NCBI GenBank assembly: GCA_036407095.1
Contig: DASWZV010000065.1
Coordinates: 62,001-126,000 of the forward strand
DNA length: 64,000 nucleotides
Reading direction: 5' to 3'
Source: Gp6-AA40 sp036407095
GTDB lineage: Bacteria; Acidobacteriota; Vicinamibacteria; Vicinamibacterales; UBA2999
Shown: positions 25,137-34,159 of the stretch, piece after piece
Position numbering within the stretch: position 1 is the first letter of the stretch
Layout of the letters: each line of letters begins with the position of its first letter
Notes under the pieces: generated by a model
What the model saw: the letters and a program-made list of their open reading frames with translations, nothing else
Database searches by the model: none
What the model was told of the DNA's origin: nothing
Position numbers and translations under genes: made by a program

Positions 25137-27269
25137 ATGCTCGACCCGCTGTTTTCGTCCGCTCTGGAGCAGGCTGAACGTTCCGCACCTGCAATAAGAG
25201 CCGCAGCGCTGGTGCACCTCGCCCGGGTGGCCGCAGGTCGCGATCGGCAGCAGGCAAGAGATCTCCTCGAGCGTGGCATCGCTGTCGCGAACGCGATCGA
25301 GGAACCGACGCGTCAGATCCTGCTCGGCGAGGCGCTCGATCCCGCAGGCGCCATCTCGCCCGATGTTGCTGTCCGCCTTCTCGGCGCGCTTGCCAACGAT
25401 CCGATGCAGAGCCATCGCGTCGTGATGGCGCTGTATCGCATGTTCGAGGCCGGCCACCACGACGCGGCCATGGACTACCTGCTGACCGGGGCGCCGGACC
25501 TTTTCTATCCGTACGACGTGGCGGCACGGGCGCCCGGCATTGTAAAGGACGGGCGAACCAGGGCAGCGCTGCTGCGACGCGCCATACAGGCGGCGCGCGC
25601 CGGGAGGCAACTGACACCAGCCCGTCTGAGCCATCACACGATTTCCGAACTCCTCACGATGTTCAACCAGCACTGGCGCGCATTGCCGCAGGAAGAGGCC
25701 GGAACCTTCGTCCGGGAAGTGGTGACGACTATCCTCGCGGTGCCCGACGAGCGCGGCTCGTTCACACGGCAAGGCGCGCACTTCTCGTCCGCCCGTCAGG
25801 ATCTTCTGTTCACCCTGCTCGGGCCATGCCGACATCTCGAACCGCAGCTCGCTGACGAGCTCGTTTCACAACATTCACAACTCGCCAGAGCCGCATCACG
25901 CTTTCCATACGGATGGGAATCGATGTACCCGGGTTGGGTTGAAGGTGCCTCCCACCTCGTTCCGCCATCGATGGAAACCGACGCCGACCTCCCGCGTCCA
26001 CCACGCGAGCGGGAACCGGACCTCGAGGAGCGTGCATCGCACGATTACCTGACGCTGCTCGACACGTTCTTGCCGGTTGCGCAGGAACTGCGCACGAACT
26101 TCGACCGCGCATTCGCGTTTGCCGGCGATGCGTACGACTCAGACACGGACCCCCGTCGCCCGAACAGCGCACCCAAAGCCTGCTGGCCGTCGGCAGGCGC
26201 GTTCCGCAGCATCCTCTACAAGGCCGGTAGTTATGAAGGAACGCGTGCGGAGCGGCATCTCGAACGCATTCCCGATCCCGACTTGCGGCTGCTGGCGCAG
26301 ATCGAGCTGGCCGCCGCGCTTGCCGGAGTGCGACAAGCTCCACAGACGATGATCACGCGACTGCCGGACGCATCATTCACGGGTCCTCCGACGGCTGACG
26401 AGCCTGGCAGCAGCGCCACGCATGCGCCGTTCGAACCGGTGACGCCGATTGCCATCTTCGAGAAGCCGCCGCTCCCACCGTCGTACGAGGCACGCATCAC
26501 ACCGAGCCGCCATCCGCCTGACGCACCGCCGGCCGGTGGTTGCGATGCTGACTTCTGGGTCATTGAGAACGTGCGACTGCGACCGGTGTTGACACGTCTC
26601 TTCGACACCTCTTCGAGCCGCATCGTGATCCCCGCGTCACTCGAGCAGCGACGCTACGACTTCGCACTCGTGCTTCCACACGACGAATCGCGTGAGGTGT
26701 TCCTCGACAGCATGCGTTCGAGCGTGAAACGTCATTTCCAGGTGCGGTCCGAACAGCATGCAGTGGAGGCGCAGGTCGTCACGGCTCCGCGCGGCGTGAA
26801 GGCCCGGGAACGACCGGCTGACGACATGCCCGGCTGCGGCGTCGCCTTTGGCTCATTCAGCTTCCACGAGCCGCACACCTCGCCTTCGATGCCTGACTTC
26901 AGCGACCTGATTGTCGGATCGCTCATGGACATCGACGTCGTCCCGAGCCTCTCACGACGATCGGTTGAAGAGGAGCTTCACACAGCGAGGGAACGATTTC
27001 TGAGAATGCCCGCCCCGCCGGGCATATTGAGCGCGCTCAATCAGACGCTGACGATGAACGAGCTGTGCATCGCGCTCGAGAGCGCGACCGGTCAGCTATT
27101 CGTCGACGAAACCGGGACCAGCACGCCGTATCGAATCAACGTGAACGGCGCGATGCCGGGGAGTTCTCGGGAGTTCGTGCAACTGGTCTGCGAGGAGCTC
27201 GGCCTCGTTGTCACACCGGCGCAGCGGGTCGTGGAGATGCTGACCGTCCGGGAACCCTTGATCGTCTGA
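25137..27269 (+). CDS. Large protein with helical N-terminus and TIGR03435-like C-terminus
   Basis: This 710-residue protein is read from ATG 25137; TTGs just upstream also fit. Residues ~1-400 are helical (A-A-A-L-V-H-L-A-R-V-A-A-G-R-D-R-Q-Q-A-R pattern), like HEAT/TPR-type solenoids. Residues ~490-710 resemble the soil-bacterial TIGR03435 domain: a Q-R-R-Y-D-F-A-L-V-L-P segment, then L-T-M-N-E-L-C-I-A-L-E-S-A-T-G and F-V-D-E-T-G near the family's conserved N-x-T-G end. No signal peptide is obvious, unlike normal TIGR03435 proteins. Function unknown. It is probably co-transcribed with the carboxypeptidase-regulatory gene (17 bp gap). Confidence 0.6.
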   Translation: MLDPLFSSALEQAERSAPAIRAAALVHLARVAAGRDRQQARDLLERGIAVANAIEEPTRQILLGEALDPAGAISPDVAVRLLGALANDPMQSHRVVMALYRMFEAGHHDAAMDYLLTGAPDLFYPYDVAARAPGIVKDGRTRAALLRRAIQAARAGRQLTPARLSHHTISELLTMFNQHWRALPQEEAGTFVREVVTTILAVPDERGSFTRQGAHFSSARQDLLFTLLGPCRHLEPQLADELVSQHSQLARAASRFPYGWESMYPGWVEGASHLVPPSMETDADLPRPPREREPDLEERASHDYLTLLDTFLPVAQELRTNFDRAFAFAGDAYDSDTDPRRPNSAPKACWPSAGAFRSILYKAGSYEGTRAERHLERIPDPDLRLLAQIELAAALAGVRQAPQTMITRLPDASFTGPPTADEPGSSATHAPFEPVTPIAIFEKPPLPPSYEARITPSRHPPDAPPAGGCDADFWVIENVRLRPVLTRLFDTSSSRIVIPASLEQRRYDFALVLPHDESREVFLDSMRSSVKRHFQVRSEQHAVEAQVVTAPRGVKARERPADDMPGCGVAFGSFSFHEPHTSPSMPDFSDLIVGSLMDIDVVPSLSRRSVEEELHTARERFLRMPAPPGILSALNQTLTMNELCIALESATGQLFVDETGTSTPYRINVNGAMPGSSREFVQLVCEELGLVVTPAQRVVEMLTVREPLIV

Positions 27270-27294
27270 AAACAGAAAGGCCTGGCAACACACC

Positions 27295-28353
27295 TCAGGC
27301 TGGAGCGGTCGCGCTTCCCTTGTTCTGCCACATGCGGCGGCGATCGTCGGGTAGCTGCCGAATCAACGTGGCGAGCGGTTCCTTGGCTGGGCCAATGTAG
27401 AACTGGTACGAGTAGCGCGCGAGCGACTCGGACGCGCTGTCCGGAATCGATGCCCCGTGCGCACCGCGAGAGTTCAGGAAGACGAGCATGCTGTTGGGCC
27501 GATACGGCACGACTTTGACCAGCGTGCAGCGCCGGCCCGCCTGCTCCGGATAGTAGGTCTGCTTGTAGTTCGAGTCCTCGTCATCGTCTACCGAAAAGAT
27601 CTGCGTACCGAAGCGCTCGTCGTCGTCAGGGCGGGCAAAATAGGCGAGGCACGTCAGCATCGCGTGCTTGGGATCGCGATGCGGATCGAGGTGGTACCCG
27701 CGGCGGCGCAGCATCAGCCGCCCGCTGTTGACACTGTGAGGCATCGCGTCAGCACGCGCTCGAAAATCCTGACCGAAGATCGAATCGTAGTGATGCAGGA
27801 GAGGCGTCCGAAAACGTTCGAGCACCGCTGGACAGATCATCTGTTGAATGACGACATCGTCGAAGAAGCCCCAGACGACCGCGCTCAGCGTCGGTCCGAG
27901 CTCCATCGGGAATCTGAGATTCCGCTTGATCGGATCGTGATCGTCGAAGAAGGGCTCGGGCGGAATGGCCTCGACGAGCAGCTCGTAAACGTCTGGTGGC
28001 AGGAGACCGTCGACGACCATGTGCTCGTACGGCTCGAGCACGAGCTGCGCAGACTCGATCGCGGCGCGCACGTGATTCCCTACGCGCGTCGCGTCCAGCA
28101 GTTCGCCTACGCGCGCGACCCTGTGATGCTGCTCGCGGTTGAGCACCGCGGTCAGCTTCACTTGTGCCGCCGTCCGGTCTGCGCTCGAGGCCAGCCGTTC
28201 GGTTCGCTCCAGCGATGCCTTGAGCTCTTCCACCTGGTTGAGCAACAGTCGCACGTCTTTCCGGACCGGTTTCACCGCCTCCTCGACGTCCGGCTTCCAC
28301 AGCCGTCCCAGGTAGTCGGCCAATCCAGTTCGTGTCAGGAAGGATCGGATCAT
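27295..28353 (-). CDS. 2OG-Fe(II) dioxygenase-like protein
   Basis: In this 352-residue protein, residues ~20-85 are a helical coiled-coil-like region. Residues ~105-325 form a double-stranded beta-helix typical of 2-oxoglutarate/Fe(II) oxygenases, with H221-x-D223 (Y-H-L-D-P-H-R-D-P), a distal His near 299 (S-R-G-A-H-G) and a following basic residue (R313) where 2-oxoglutarate is normally bound. Relatives hydroxylate prolines, sugars or small metabolites; substrate unknown. The start is immediately followed upstream by a truncated small ORF (4 bp away), so this gene sits in a disturbed spot. Confidence 0.75.
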   Translation of the reverse strand: MIRSFLTRTGLADYLGRLWKPDVEEAVKPVRKDVRLLLNQVEELKASLERTERLASSADRTAAQVKLTAVLNREQHHRVARVGELLDATRVGNHVRAAIESAQLVLEPYEHMVVDGLLPPDVYELLVEAIPPEPFFDDHDPIKRNLRFPMELGPTLSAVVWGFFDDVVIQQMICPAVLERFRTPLLHHYDSIFGQDFRARADAMPHSVNSGRLMLRRRGYHLDPHRDPKHAMLTCLAYFARPDDDERFGTQIFSVDDDEDSNYKQTYYPEQAGRRCTLVKVVPYRPNSMLVFLNSRGAHGASIPDSASESLARYSYQFYIGPAKEPLATLIRQLPDDRRRMWQNKGSATAPA

Positions 28354-28357
28354 CGCG

Positions 28358-28477
28358 TTACTGGTCGAGCATCGTTGGGAGGCACGCCTGATCGCACGTC
28401 GTTCGGGCCGAGGTCGGCGTCCATCCAGCCGCCATCACGACGACCCACAGGCAAACCATCCCACCGAAACGCACCAT
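28358..28477 (-). pseudogene. 39-residue secreted peptide frame, probable truncated gene
   Basis: The ATG at 28477 has a strong GGGAGGAG site and opens a clear signal peptide (24 residues ending T-S-A). The remaining mature part, R-T-T-C-D-Q-A-C-L-P-T-M-L-D-Q, ends at TAA. From memory, a C-D-x-x-C-L start of this type is found in secreted SnoaL/NTF2-like proteins of soil bacteria, which continue for another ~150 residues. This suggests a gene cut off just after its N-terminus. Alternatively it encodes a genuine short secreted peptide. Confidence 0.4.
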
Positions 28478-28636
28478 CGCGCTCCTCCCTCCGTTTCCAC
28501 CGACACGTAAGTGTAAGCCGACTGAGAAGGTCACCTGCGATTCGGGAAAATGTCTAACACTCGAGATCGCAAAAGCGTGCTGCGTGCCCAGCATGTCCGC
28601 GGCGTATTCGATGCGGCGACTGTCAGGAGGCGTCAA

Positions 28637-29293
28637 CTAGAAAATAACGGCGATGGCGTTGACCCACTCGAAACCATCACCCTTCTTGAGTTCGGCTGGG
28701 TCACTGCCCGCGACAACGTCGAAGCCATTTGGATAGAGCCGGATGTTCCATTCCCAGATGACTCGATGCCAGCGGAGTGAGATCGGCCGGACTTTCACGC
28801 CGAAATTCTTGAAGGCGGCGAACTCCTTGCCGAAGACGAAGTTGGCTGTCATGCCGACGGCATGCTCTCCCAGGGCGCTCTTGAATCCGATCATCGGGTC
28901 GACTGTTCCCATCCCGGTGTGAAAAAAGCCGAAGTCCTTTTCGTTCTCGTCCTCTCCGGAGTTCTTGGGCAGAGAAAAATATGCGCCGCCATCAAGGACG
29001 AGCCAAATTTTTCCGAGGCTAGTGGGAACGGTTTCCATCGCATCGCTCAGAAGCGTGCCTACCGGCGTGCTCAGCGGCGACCTGGGCTTGATCGGAATGC
29101 CGAAGACGGAGCATCTGTCTACCCTGCTGGCGCTGTTCTTCTTGAAGCCGACACTACATCCGGTAGTCAGGCCAATCATCGACGGGCCGCTCATTTCCCA
29201 GATCCACTCCCCGATACCAGCACTCCCTGTGCGCGGTGTTGCAAGGACCATTACGGCTCCGGCCAGAATGGTACACACGCCTCGCTTCAGCAT
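28637..29293 (-). CDS. Secreted protein of unknown function
   Basis: This 218-residue protein is read from ATG 29293, where GGAGGG precedes the start by five bases and a signal peptide opens (MLKRGVCTILAGAVMVLATPRTGSAG). The mature part has conserved-looking G-E-W-I-W-E-M-S-G-P, a Cys pair (T-T-G-C-S and D-R-C-S) that may form a disulphide, and beta strands rich in aromatic residues (G-K-I-W-L-V-L-D-G-G-A-Y-F), consistent with an outer-membrane or periplasmic beta protein. Base composition looks lower in GC than neighbours. No family was recognised. Confidence 0.55.
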   Translation of the reverse strand: MLKRGVCTILAGAVMVLATPRTGSAGIGEWIWEMSGPSMIGLTTGCSVGFKKNSASRVDRCSVFGIPIKPRSPLSTPVGTLLSDAMETVPTSLGKIWLVLDGGAYFSLPKNSGEDENEKDFGFFHTGMGTVDPMIGFKSALGEHAVGMTANFVFGKEFAAFKNFGVKVRPISLRWHRVIWEWNIRLYPNGFDVVAGSDPAELKKGDGFEWVNAIAVIF

Positions 29294-29330
29294 CGAAACC
29301 CTCCGTCTCACCAACGATCAGTCAGGGCGA

Positions 29331-31343
29331 TCAGTGTCCACGTTCGAAGAGTGCGCGCGTTTCTCCCGTGAGCCTGAGTCCAAGGGCATCCTTGCGAACC
29401 CGGAAACGCGGCCGACCGGGTTCGTTGGGTGCATAGAGAAGCAACTCGTCCGTCGTCGTACCAATAACGAGAGCGGTGTGATTATCGAACGACGCGACGG
29501 CGAAGCTGTCCCACACGGCTCGACGAGGAGCAACCGCCATGGCCACGACCAGGAGGGCGACGGCCACAGTGCCCCATTTCATGGCGCGCGAGGTCGACGC
29601 GTCGGTGCCGCTCCTTTCAAAATAGGGGAACAGACGCCAGGCCATGAACCCGAGTACGAAACTCAGTAACGCCGAGTACACCCCGTGGTCCTGGTGAATG
29701 GGCCGGCTCGCGGGTTCGAGGATAGACATTGCCGTCTGGGGCAGGAGCGGGTCCTCTCTCAGCGCCCACAGCACCGCGAAGACGTCCCAGTACGTTCGTG
29801 TGATGGCGAGCGCTAAGACCACCCCGGCAAGAAGGACGAGTGTCGCAACTCCGGCAGCATTGAGCCCTTGGATCGCGGCGATCGCGCGGCCAGACAGGCC
29901 TCGCACTCCCGCGGGCAGCAAGACGCGCACTCCCGCGATAACGGCAATGGCTGCGGCTCCCAGAACCCAATACGTAACGAACGGCAGAAGTGCCTGCGCG
30001 CCAACAGTGAGGATGTCTTTGAGGCCCAGCGAGAAATCAGGATCGATACGGAGGACGACTTCGAACGCGCGCGCGGCTACGAACCCGAGCAGGCCTGTCA
30101 AGGTCAGAAGTATCGCCGCCGCTACGGCGGCGCGCTTCAAATAGTCGAGCAGCGACGGTCCGCGCGGAACAGGGGCGGCCGGAACAGGAGCGGAAACGGG
30201 TTCGGTCCTCTCGCCATTGAGCTTGGCCTCCATCTCGCCAGCGGACCAGTAGCGCCACGCCGGATTCGGGTCGATCGCCCGTTCGACGATCGCGATGAAC
30301 GACTCGGGCAGATCCGGCCGCGCATCGCGCAGCCGTCGCCGCTCGCCTCGAGCATGTGCAGCGCGTATCGCCTCCAGCGATGCTCCTTCGACCGGGAAAC
30401 GCGCGGACACCAGGTGATAGAGCAACACGCCGCAGGCGTAGATGTCGCTGCGAACGGTGGCTTCCCCGCCCTCGAGCACTTCTGGCGCCAGGTAGAGCGG
30501 CGTCCCCTGCGCGCGTGTTTCCCTCGGGTCGTCCAGGAACTCACCCGCTCCGAAATCCATCAGGATGATGCGTCCGCCGTCGTGTGCACGCATCACGTTC
30601 TGGGCTTTCACATCTCGATGGATGATGTTCGCGCGGTGCACGGCAGCGAGGGCCTTGCACACCTCCTGTCCGACGCTCGCCGCTTCACCGGCGCTCAAGC
30701 TCCCCTTGCTGACACGCGTCGCGAGCGTCTCGCCGTCGATGAAGTCCATCCAGAAGCCCACCCGCCCCTTGTGGCGATCGGCGCCGTGCACGTTGACGAC
30801 ATTGACGTGACGGACGCGCGCGAGCTTCCGCGCTTCGTGCAGGAGTTGCGCGGGCGGCACCCAGTTCTCCGCTTCGGGCTTGAGCAGCTTGAGCGCAACA
30901 GGATGATCGAGCCAGGTGTCGTGCGCCTGGAAAACCTCGCCGAAGGAACCCTCACCCACCTTCCGGACCAGCAGCAGGTGGCCCCACACACCGAGGTGTC
31001 CCCCGGACGGTGCTGAGGGCGGGACCCCACCGGGCGGTGCGCCGCCAGGCGTCGTGCCGACGTCAGGAAAGACGTGACGCTCCCGCGCCGATTGGATCGG
31101 CACGGCGCCCGCGGTGGCCAGGGCCGTGAGCGTGGCGTCCTGGGCAGGTTCGATCTCGTCGACTCGCGATCTGTGAACTTCTGAGACTTCGGCGATCAAC
31201 CGAAGCAGCTGAATCAGCGCCAGCGCCTCGTCGTCGGGCGCAGACTGCTCGCGCGCGTCCCAATCGATGGACTCCCCGTCGGCGACCGACTCGAACAGTT
31301 TGTCGAGATCGTCAGACTCTCCAGCCATGCCGCGCCGCTCCAT
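29331..31343 (-). CDS. Membrane Ser/Thr protein kinase
   Basis: This 670-residue protein has an acidic N-terminus (1-60) and a Ser/Gly/Pro-rich linker. The Hanks-type kinase domain is at ~120-375 (glycine loop G-E-G-S-F-G-E at 130-136, Lys152, H-R-D-V-K-A-Q-N at 242-249, D-F-G at 263-265, A-P-E at 286-288). The rest has at least four membrane segments (~405-425, 450-472, 495-515, 590-605). Unlike the cytosolic kinase at 3678-6200, this one is membrane-embedded. A start at 31328 (MAGES) is also possible. It lies downstream of a sigma factor that has lost region 2, so the usual sigma/kinase pair is broken. Confidence 0.88.
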   Translation of the reverse strand: MERRGMAGESDDLDKLFESVADGESIDWDAREQSAPDDEALALIQLLRLIAEVSEVHRSRVDEIEPAQDATLTALATAGAVPIQSARERHVFPDVGTTPGGAPPGGVPPSAPSGGHLGVWGHLLLVRKVGEGSFGEVFQAHDTWLDHPVALKLLKPEAENWVPPAQLLHEARKLARVRHVNVVNVHGADRHKGRVGFWMDFIDGETLATRVSKGSLSAGEAASVGQEVCKALAAVHRANIIHRDVKAQNVMRAHDGGRIILMDFGAGEFLDDPRETRAQGTPLYLAPEVLEGGEATVRSDIYACGVLLYHLVSARFPVEGASLEAIRAAHARGERRRLRDARPDLPESFIAIVERAIDPNPAWRYWSAGEMEAKLNGERTEPVSAPVPAAPVPRGPSLLDYLKRAAVAAAILLTLTGLLGFVAARAFEVVLRIDPDFSLGLKDILTVGAQALLPFVTYWVLGAAAIAVIAGVRVLLPAGVRGLSGRAIAAIQGLNAAGVATLVLLAGVVLALAITRTYWDVFAVLWALREDPLLPQTAMSILEPASRPIHQDHGVYSALLSFVLGFMAWRLFPYFERSGTDASTSRAMKWGTVAVALLVVAMAVAPRRAVWDSFAVASFDNHTALVIGTTTDELLLYAPNEPGRPRFRVRKDALGLRLTGETRALFERGH

Positions 31344-31491
31344 TCACGCATGACCGGTCTCGACATGGGTCGACAGGTTCCGGGGACAGCCCGGGCATGC
31401 GCGTGCTCCGGCGCACGAGCCGGTACACGCCACGCCACGCGGCTTGACTGTCTGCGTGTTGGCGAGGGCTAACGATACTACGCGCTGATGG

Positions 31492-31797
31492 CTAGCGGCA
31501 GTCCGACTCTTGACCGGAATCATGTTTCTCGGACATGGCCCCCAGAAGGTTCCGGAGCGCCCTGACCACCGCCATACGCGCGGCGTCGGCGCTGGGCTTG
31601 CCGAGTGCGATGGCGATCTCGTCGTAGCTTTGCTGCAGCTCCACGCGAGCGATAATGGCTTCGCGGTCCACGGGACGCAGCGTTTTCAAAACCGCTTCAT
31701 ACCGTTCGAGCGATTCTCGTCCGATCGCCCGCTCGAGCGGCGACGGCCCCTCGTCGGGTTGATCTCTGATTTTCTCGTGTATCGATCGGAGCTCCAC
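31492..31797 (-). pseudogene. Truncated ECF sigma factor (region 4 only)
   Basis: This 101-residue frame opens at GTG and contains only the tail of an ECF sigma factor: the linker segment S-P-L-E-R-A-I-G-R-E-S-L-E-R-Y, and region 4 with L-R-P-V-D-R-E-A-I-I-A-R-V-E-L and a Y-D-E-I-A-I-A-L-G-K-P helix-turn-helix. Region 2, needed for core binding and -10 recognition, is missing. The bases upstream hold a divergent membrane protein gene, so the N-terminus was lost. It is presumably a remnant; a free region 4 fragment acting as a regulator cannot be excluded. It precedes the membrane kinase. Confidence 0.65.
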
Positions 31798-31808
31798 AGG
31801 GTACCGCG

Positions 31809-32225
31809 ATGACCACGACGCTCTCGGCGGACCAGCACAGGATCCTCATGCCGGGCCTCGCAGTGCAGCCATTGATTGCAGGCACCGTCGGCTTCTTTCT
31901 CTTGCCACCCTCCGGGCCCGCCGTCGTCATGGGCGTGATCTTCGCGATGACTGGTGCTGCGATTACCGGATGCATCGCCTATCCGATGATGCGGCGCTTC
32001 ATTTGTCGCCGCCAGCTTACGCTCGTGCGGACATTGGCAAGCGGCGCGCTCCTGGGGAATATCCCCGCCGCCATCGCCGCCACTGCGATCATGGCCGCCA
32101 GCACCGATATCGCGGCAAAACTGGCGTCCTTGGTCCTACCGATCGCCGTGGGCACAGTGACGGGAATGATTATGGCGGGCGCCTTCTGGGCTCTGTCTGG
32201 TCGCCGCCTCGCGCAACGCAGTTGA
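31809..32225 (+). CDS. Small polytopic membrane protein of unknown function
   Basis: This 138-residue protein has four hydrophobic segments (about 19-34, 40-60, 74-97, 106-128) joined by short charged loops (M-R-R-F-I-C-R-R-Q between TM2 and TM3). The start follows immediately after the divergent end of the truncated sigma factor, with 11 bp between the two start codons. No family motif was seen; the Gly/Ala-rich helices resemble small membrane proteins of many kinds. Confidence 0.6.
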   Translation: MTTTLSADQHRILMPGLAVQPLIAGTVGFFLLPPSGPAVVMGVIFAMTGAAITGCIAYPMMRRFICRRQLTLVRTLASGALLGNIPAAIAATAIMAASTDIAAKLASLVLPIAVGTVTGMIMAGAFWALSGRRLAQRS

Positions 32226-32295
32226 ATGTATCTCCGGCTGTTCCTTCGCGCTTCGCCACGAAGGGAGCCACCAGGTCCCTTCGGCCAAATCGGAA

Positions 32296-34104
32296 CTACT
32301 GTTTGCTGACGTTCACGAAATAGAGATCGGTCGCCACCTCGAACGAATCCCTGGTGAGGGCGGTCGGCATCGACTTCCACTCGGTCGTCGGCTGAATGAT
32401 CTGCCACGCGCCGGCTTTGCCGACCTTGATTGGCATATTGAAGCCGGGCTCGTCCGCCCTCCACCGATACGACACCGTCTTCGCCGCCCCGTCGCTTGCC
32501 CCGAGCGGAGTCGAGGGGCCGAACTTCAGATCGAGGGTCGGGAGCGCGGCGTGGCGCAGGTACTGATCGAAGATTGGCGTGAGATTCTTCCCCGTCTGCG
32601 CGTTGAAGAAGGCGACGATGTCCTCGGTCATGACGTTCTGATACTTGAACTTCTGAAACATGTCGTAGAGCAGCTTGAACCACTTCGTGTCGTCGTTGAC
32701 GATCGAGCGCAGCGTGTTGATGAAGAGCGCGCCCTTGAAGTACATGTCCTGCGGCGGCTCGCGATGAATGCCTCGCGGCGCGATGATCGGCGTCCGGTTC
32801 TGCACCTTCGTCTTGTAGCCGTTCGTGTACTTCAGCATGTCGGCGTACCCGAACGTGTACTCGACGTACAGGGACTCGAGGTAGGTCGCCCAGCCTTCGT
32901 GAATCCACATATCGGAGACATCCGCCGCGGACACCGCGTTCCCGAAATACTCATGGGCGCTCTCGTGAATGATGATGAAGTCGAACTTAGGGCTGACGCC
33001 GACGCCGGTCCAGTCGCGCTCGAGGTAGCCGTTCGCGAAGCGGTTGCCGTACGTCACGGCGCTCTGATGCTCCATGCCGCTGTAGGGCACTTGAATCAGC
33101 TTGTACCCGTCCTTCTTGAACGGGTACTCGCCGAAGTACTTCGCGTAGGCCTGCAACATGCCTTTCGCCTGCGCGAACTGCGGCTTCGCGCGTGCCTGAT
33201 CGTCGGGCAGTGTGTAGAAGTCCATCGGCATGTCACCGAGCTGCTCGGCGTAATGGACGTAATTGCCGATGTTCAGTGACACGCTGTAGTTGTTGATCGG
33301 GTACTGGACCTTCCAGTCCCAGCGCGTGTAGCCGTCGCCAAGGTCGGTCGTGCCCATGAACTTGCCGTTCGAGACGTCAGTGAGGCCGTTGGGAATCGCG
33401 ACGCTGATCTCCATGCTCTCGACTTCGTCGCGCCATTGATCCTTGTTCGGCCACCAGCTCGCTGCGCCCTCGCCTTCGCACGCGGTGTAGATCCACGGCC
33501 GTCCCTGCGGATCCGTGCCGAACGTGAAGCCGCCGAAACGGCCGGACTGGACGGGCGTGCCTGAATAGTAGAAATCGATCGCGTAGATCTGCCCCGTCTT
33601 CAGCGTCTGCGGAAAATCCACGAATACCGTGTTCAGCTGCCGGTAGTAGACGAGCGGCGCCGAGCCCGACACGCCGGTCGAACCCGATGCACCCACCGAA
33701 CCCAGAAACAGGATCTTGTCGACCGTGAGATTCGCGAACAAGTCCAGCTGAATGCGCGCGTCGTCCTTCAGCATCTTGAAGCGAATCGTGTTCTTCCCGC
33801 CAATCGTCTTGGCTTCGGGATCGACTCGGAGGTCGAGATGGTAATAGAGCAGGTCGTTGTTCGCGCGGTACGCTCCGTACTGGCCGCGCAGGACATCGGC
33901 GCCGATGGCCGCCGGGAACACGGGCATCGGAGCCGGCTGCACACCACGACCCTGGTCGCGCGCCTCACCCTGCCCCCCGACTTGGATCGCACCTTGCGTC
34001 GAACCCTGCGTCTGCGCTTGCGATGCTGCGACCAGCGTGACGACGGCACACCCCAGGATGGCGACGGAGCAGACGGCGCGCGTGATGAGACGGTGTGAAG
34101 CCAT
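32296..34104 (-). CDS. M1-family zinc metallopeptidase (aminopeptidase)
   Basis: This 602-residue protein has a signal peptide (residues 1-30) and a Gln/Gly-rich repeat tract at 31-56. It has the gluzincin motif H380-E-S-A-H384, with Glu403 at the right distance (H-E-x-x-H-x18-E) as the third zinc ligand. Upstream of it a G-M-E-H-Q at 343-347 takes the place of the exopeptidase G-x-M-E-N motif of M1 aminopeptidases, so N-terminal substrate recognition may differ. Residues ~75-290 form the beta-rich N-domain. It probably trims peptides in the periplasm. No neighbouring gene points to a substrate. Confidence 0.9.
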   Translation of the reverse strand: MASHRLITRAVCSVAILGCAVVTLVAASQAQTQGSTQGAIQVGGQGEARDQGRGVQPAPMPVFPAAIGADVLRGQYGAYRANNDLLYYHLDLRVDPEAKTIGGKNTIRFKMLKDDARIQLDLFANLTVDKILFLGSVGASGSTGVSGSAPLVYYRQLNTVFVDFPQTLKTGQIYAIDFYYSGTPVQSGRFGGFTFGTDPQGRPWIYTACEGEGAASWWPNKDQWRDEVESMEISVAIPNGLTDVSNGKFMGTTDLGDGYTRWDWKVQYPINNYSVSLNIGNYVHYAEQLGDMPMDFYTLPDDQARAKPQFAQAKGMLQAYAKYFGEYPFKKDGYKLIQVPYSGMEHQSAVTYGNRFANGYLERDWTGVGVSPKFDFIIIHESAHEYFGNAVSAADVSDMWIHEGWATYLESLYVEYTFGYADMLKYTNGYKTKVQNRTPIIAPRGIHREPPQDMYFKGALFINTLRSIVNDDTKWFKLLYDMFQKFKYQNVMTEDIVAFFNAQTGKNLTPIFDQYLRHAALPTLDLKFGPSTPLGASDGAAKTVSYRWRADEPGFNMPIKVGKAGAWQIIQPTTEWKSMPTALTRDSFEVATDLYFVNVSKQ

Positions 34105-34159
34105 GAGGCGAGATCCTAGCAGGACCTCGCCTCTACGAACGTCCGTGGGCCACCTCGTT

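Noticed and set aside
28637..29293. Secretin or porin call
   Set aside because: A beta-rich secreted protein is visible, but no family motif; the specific call was not supported.
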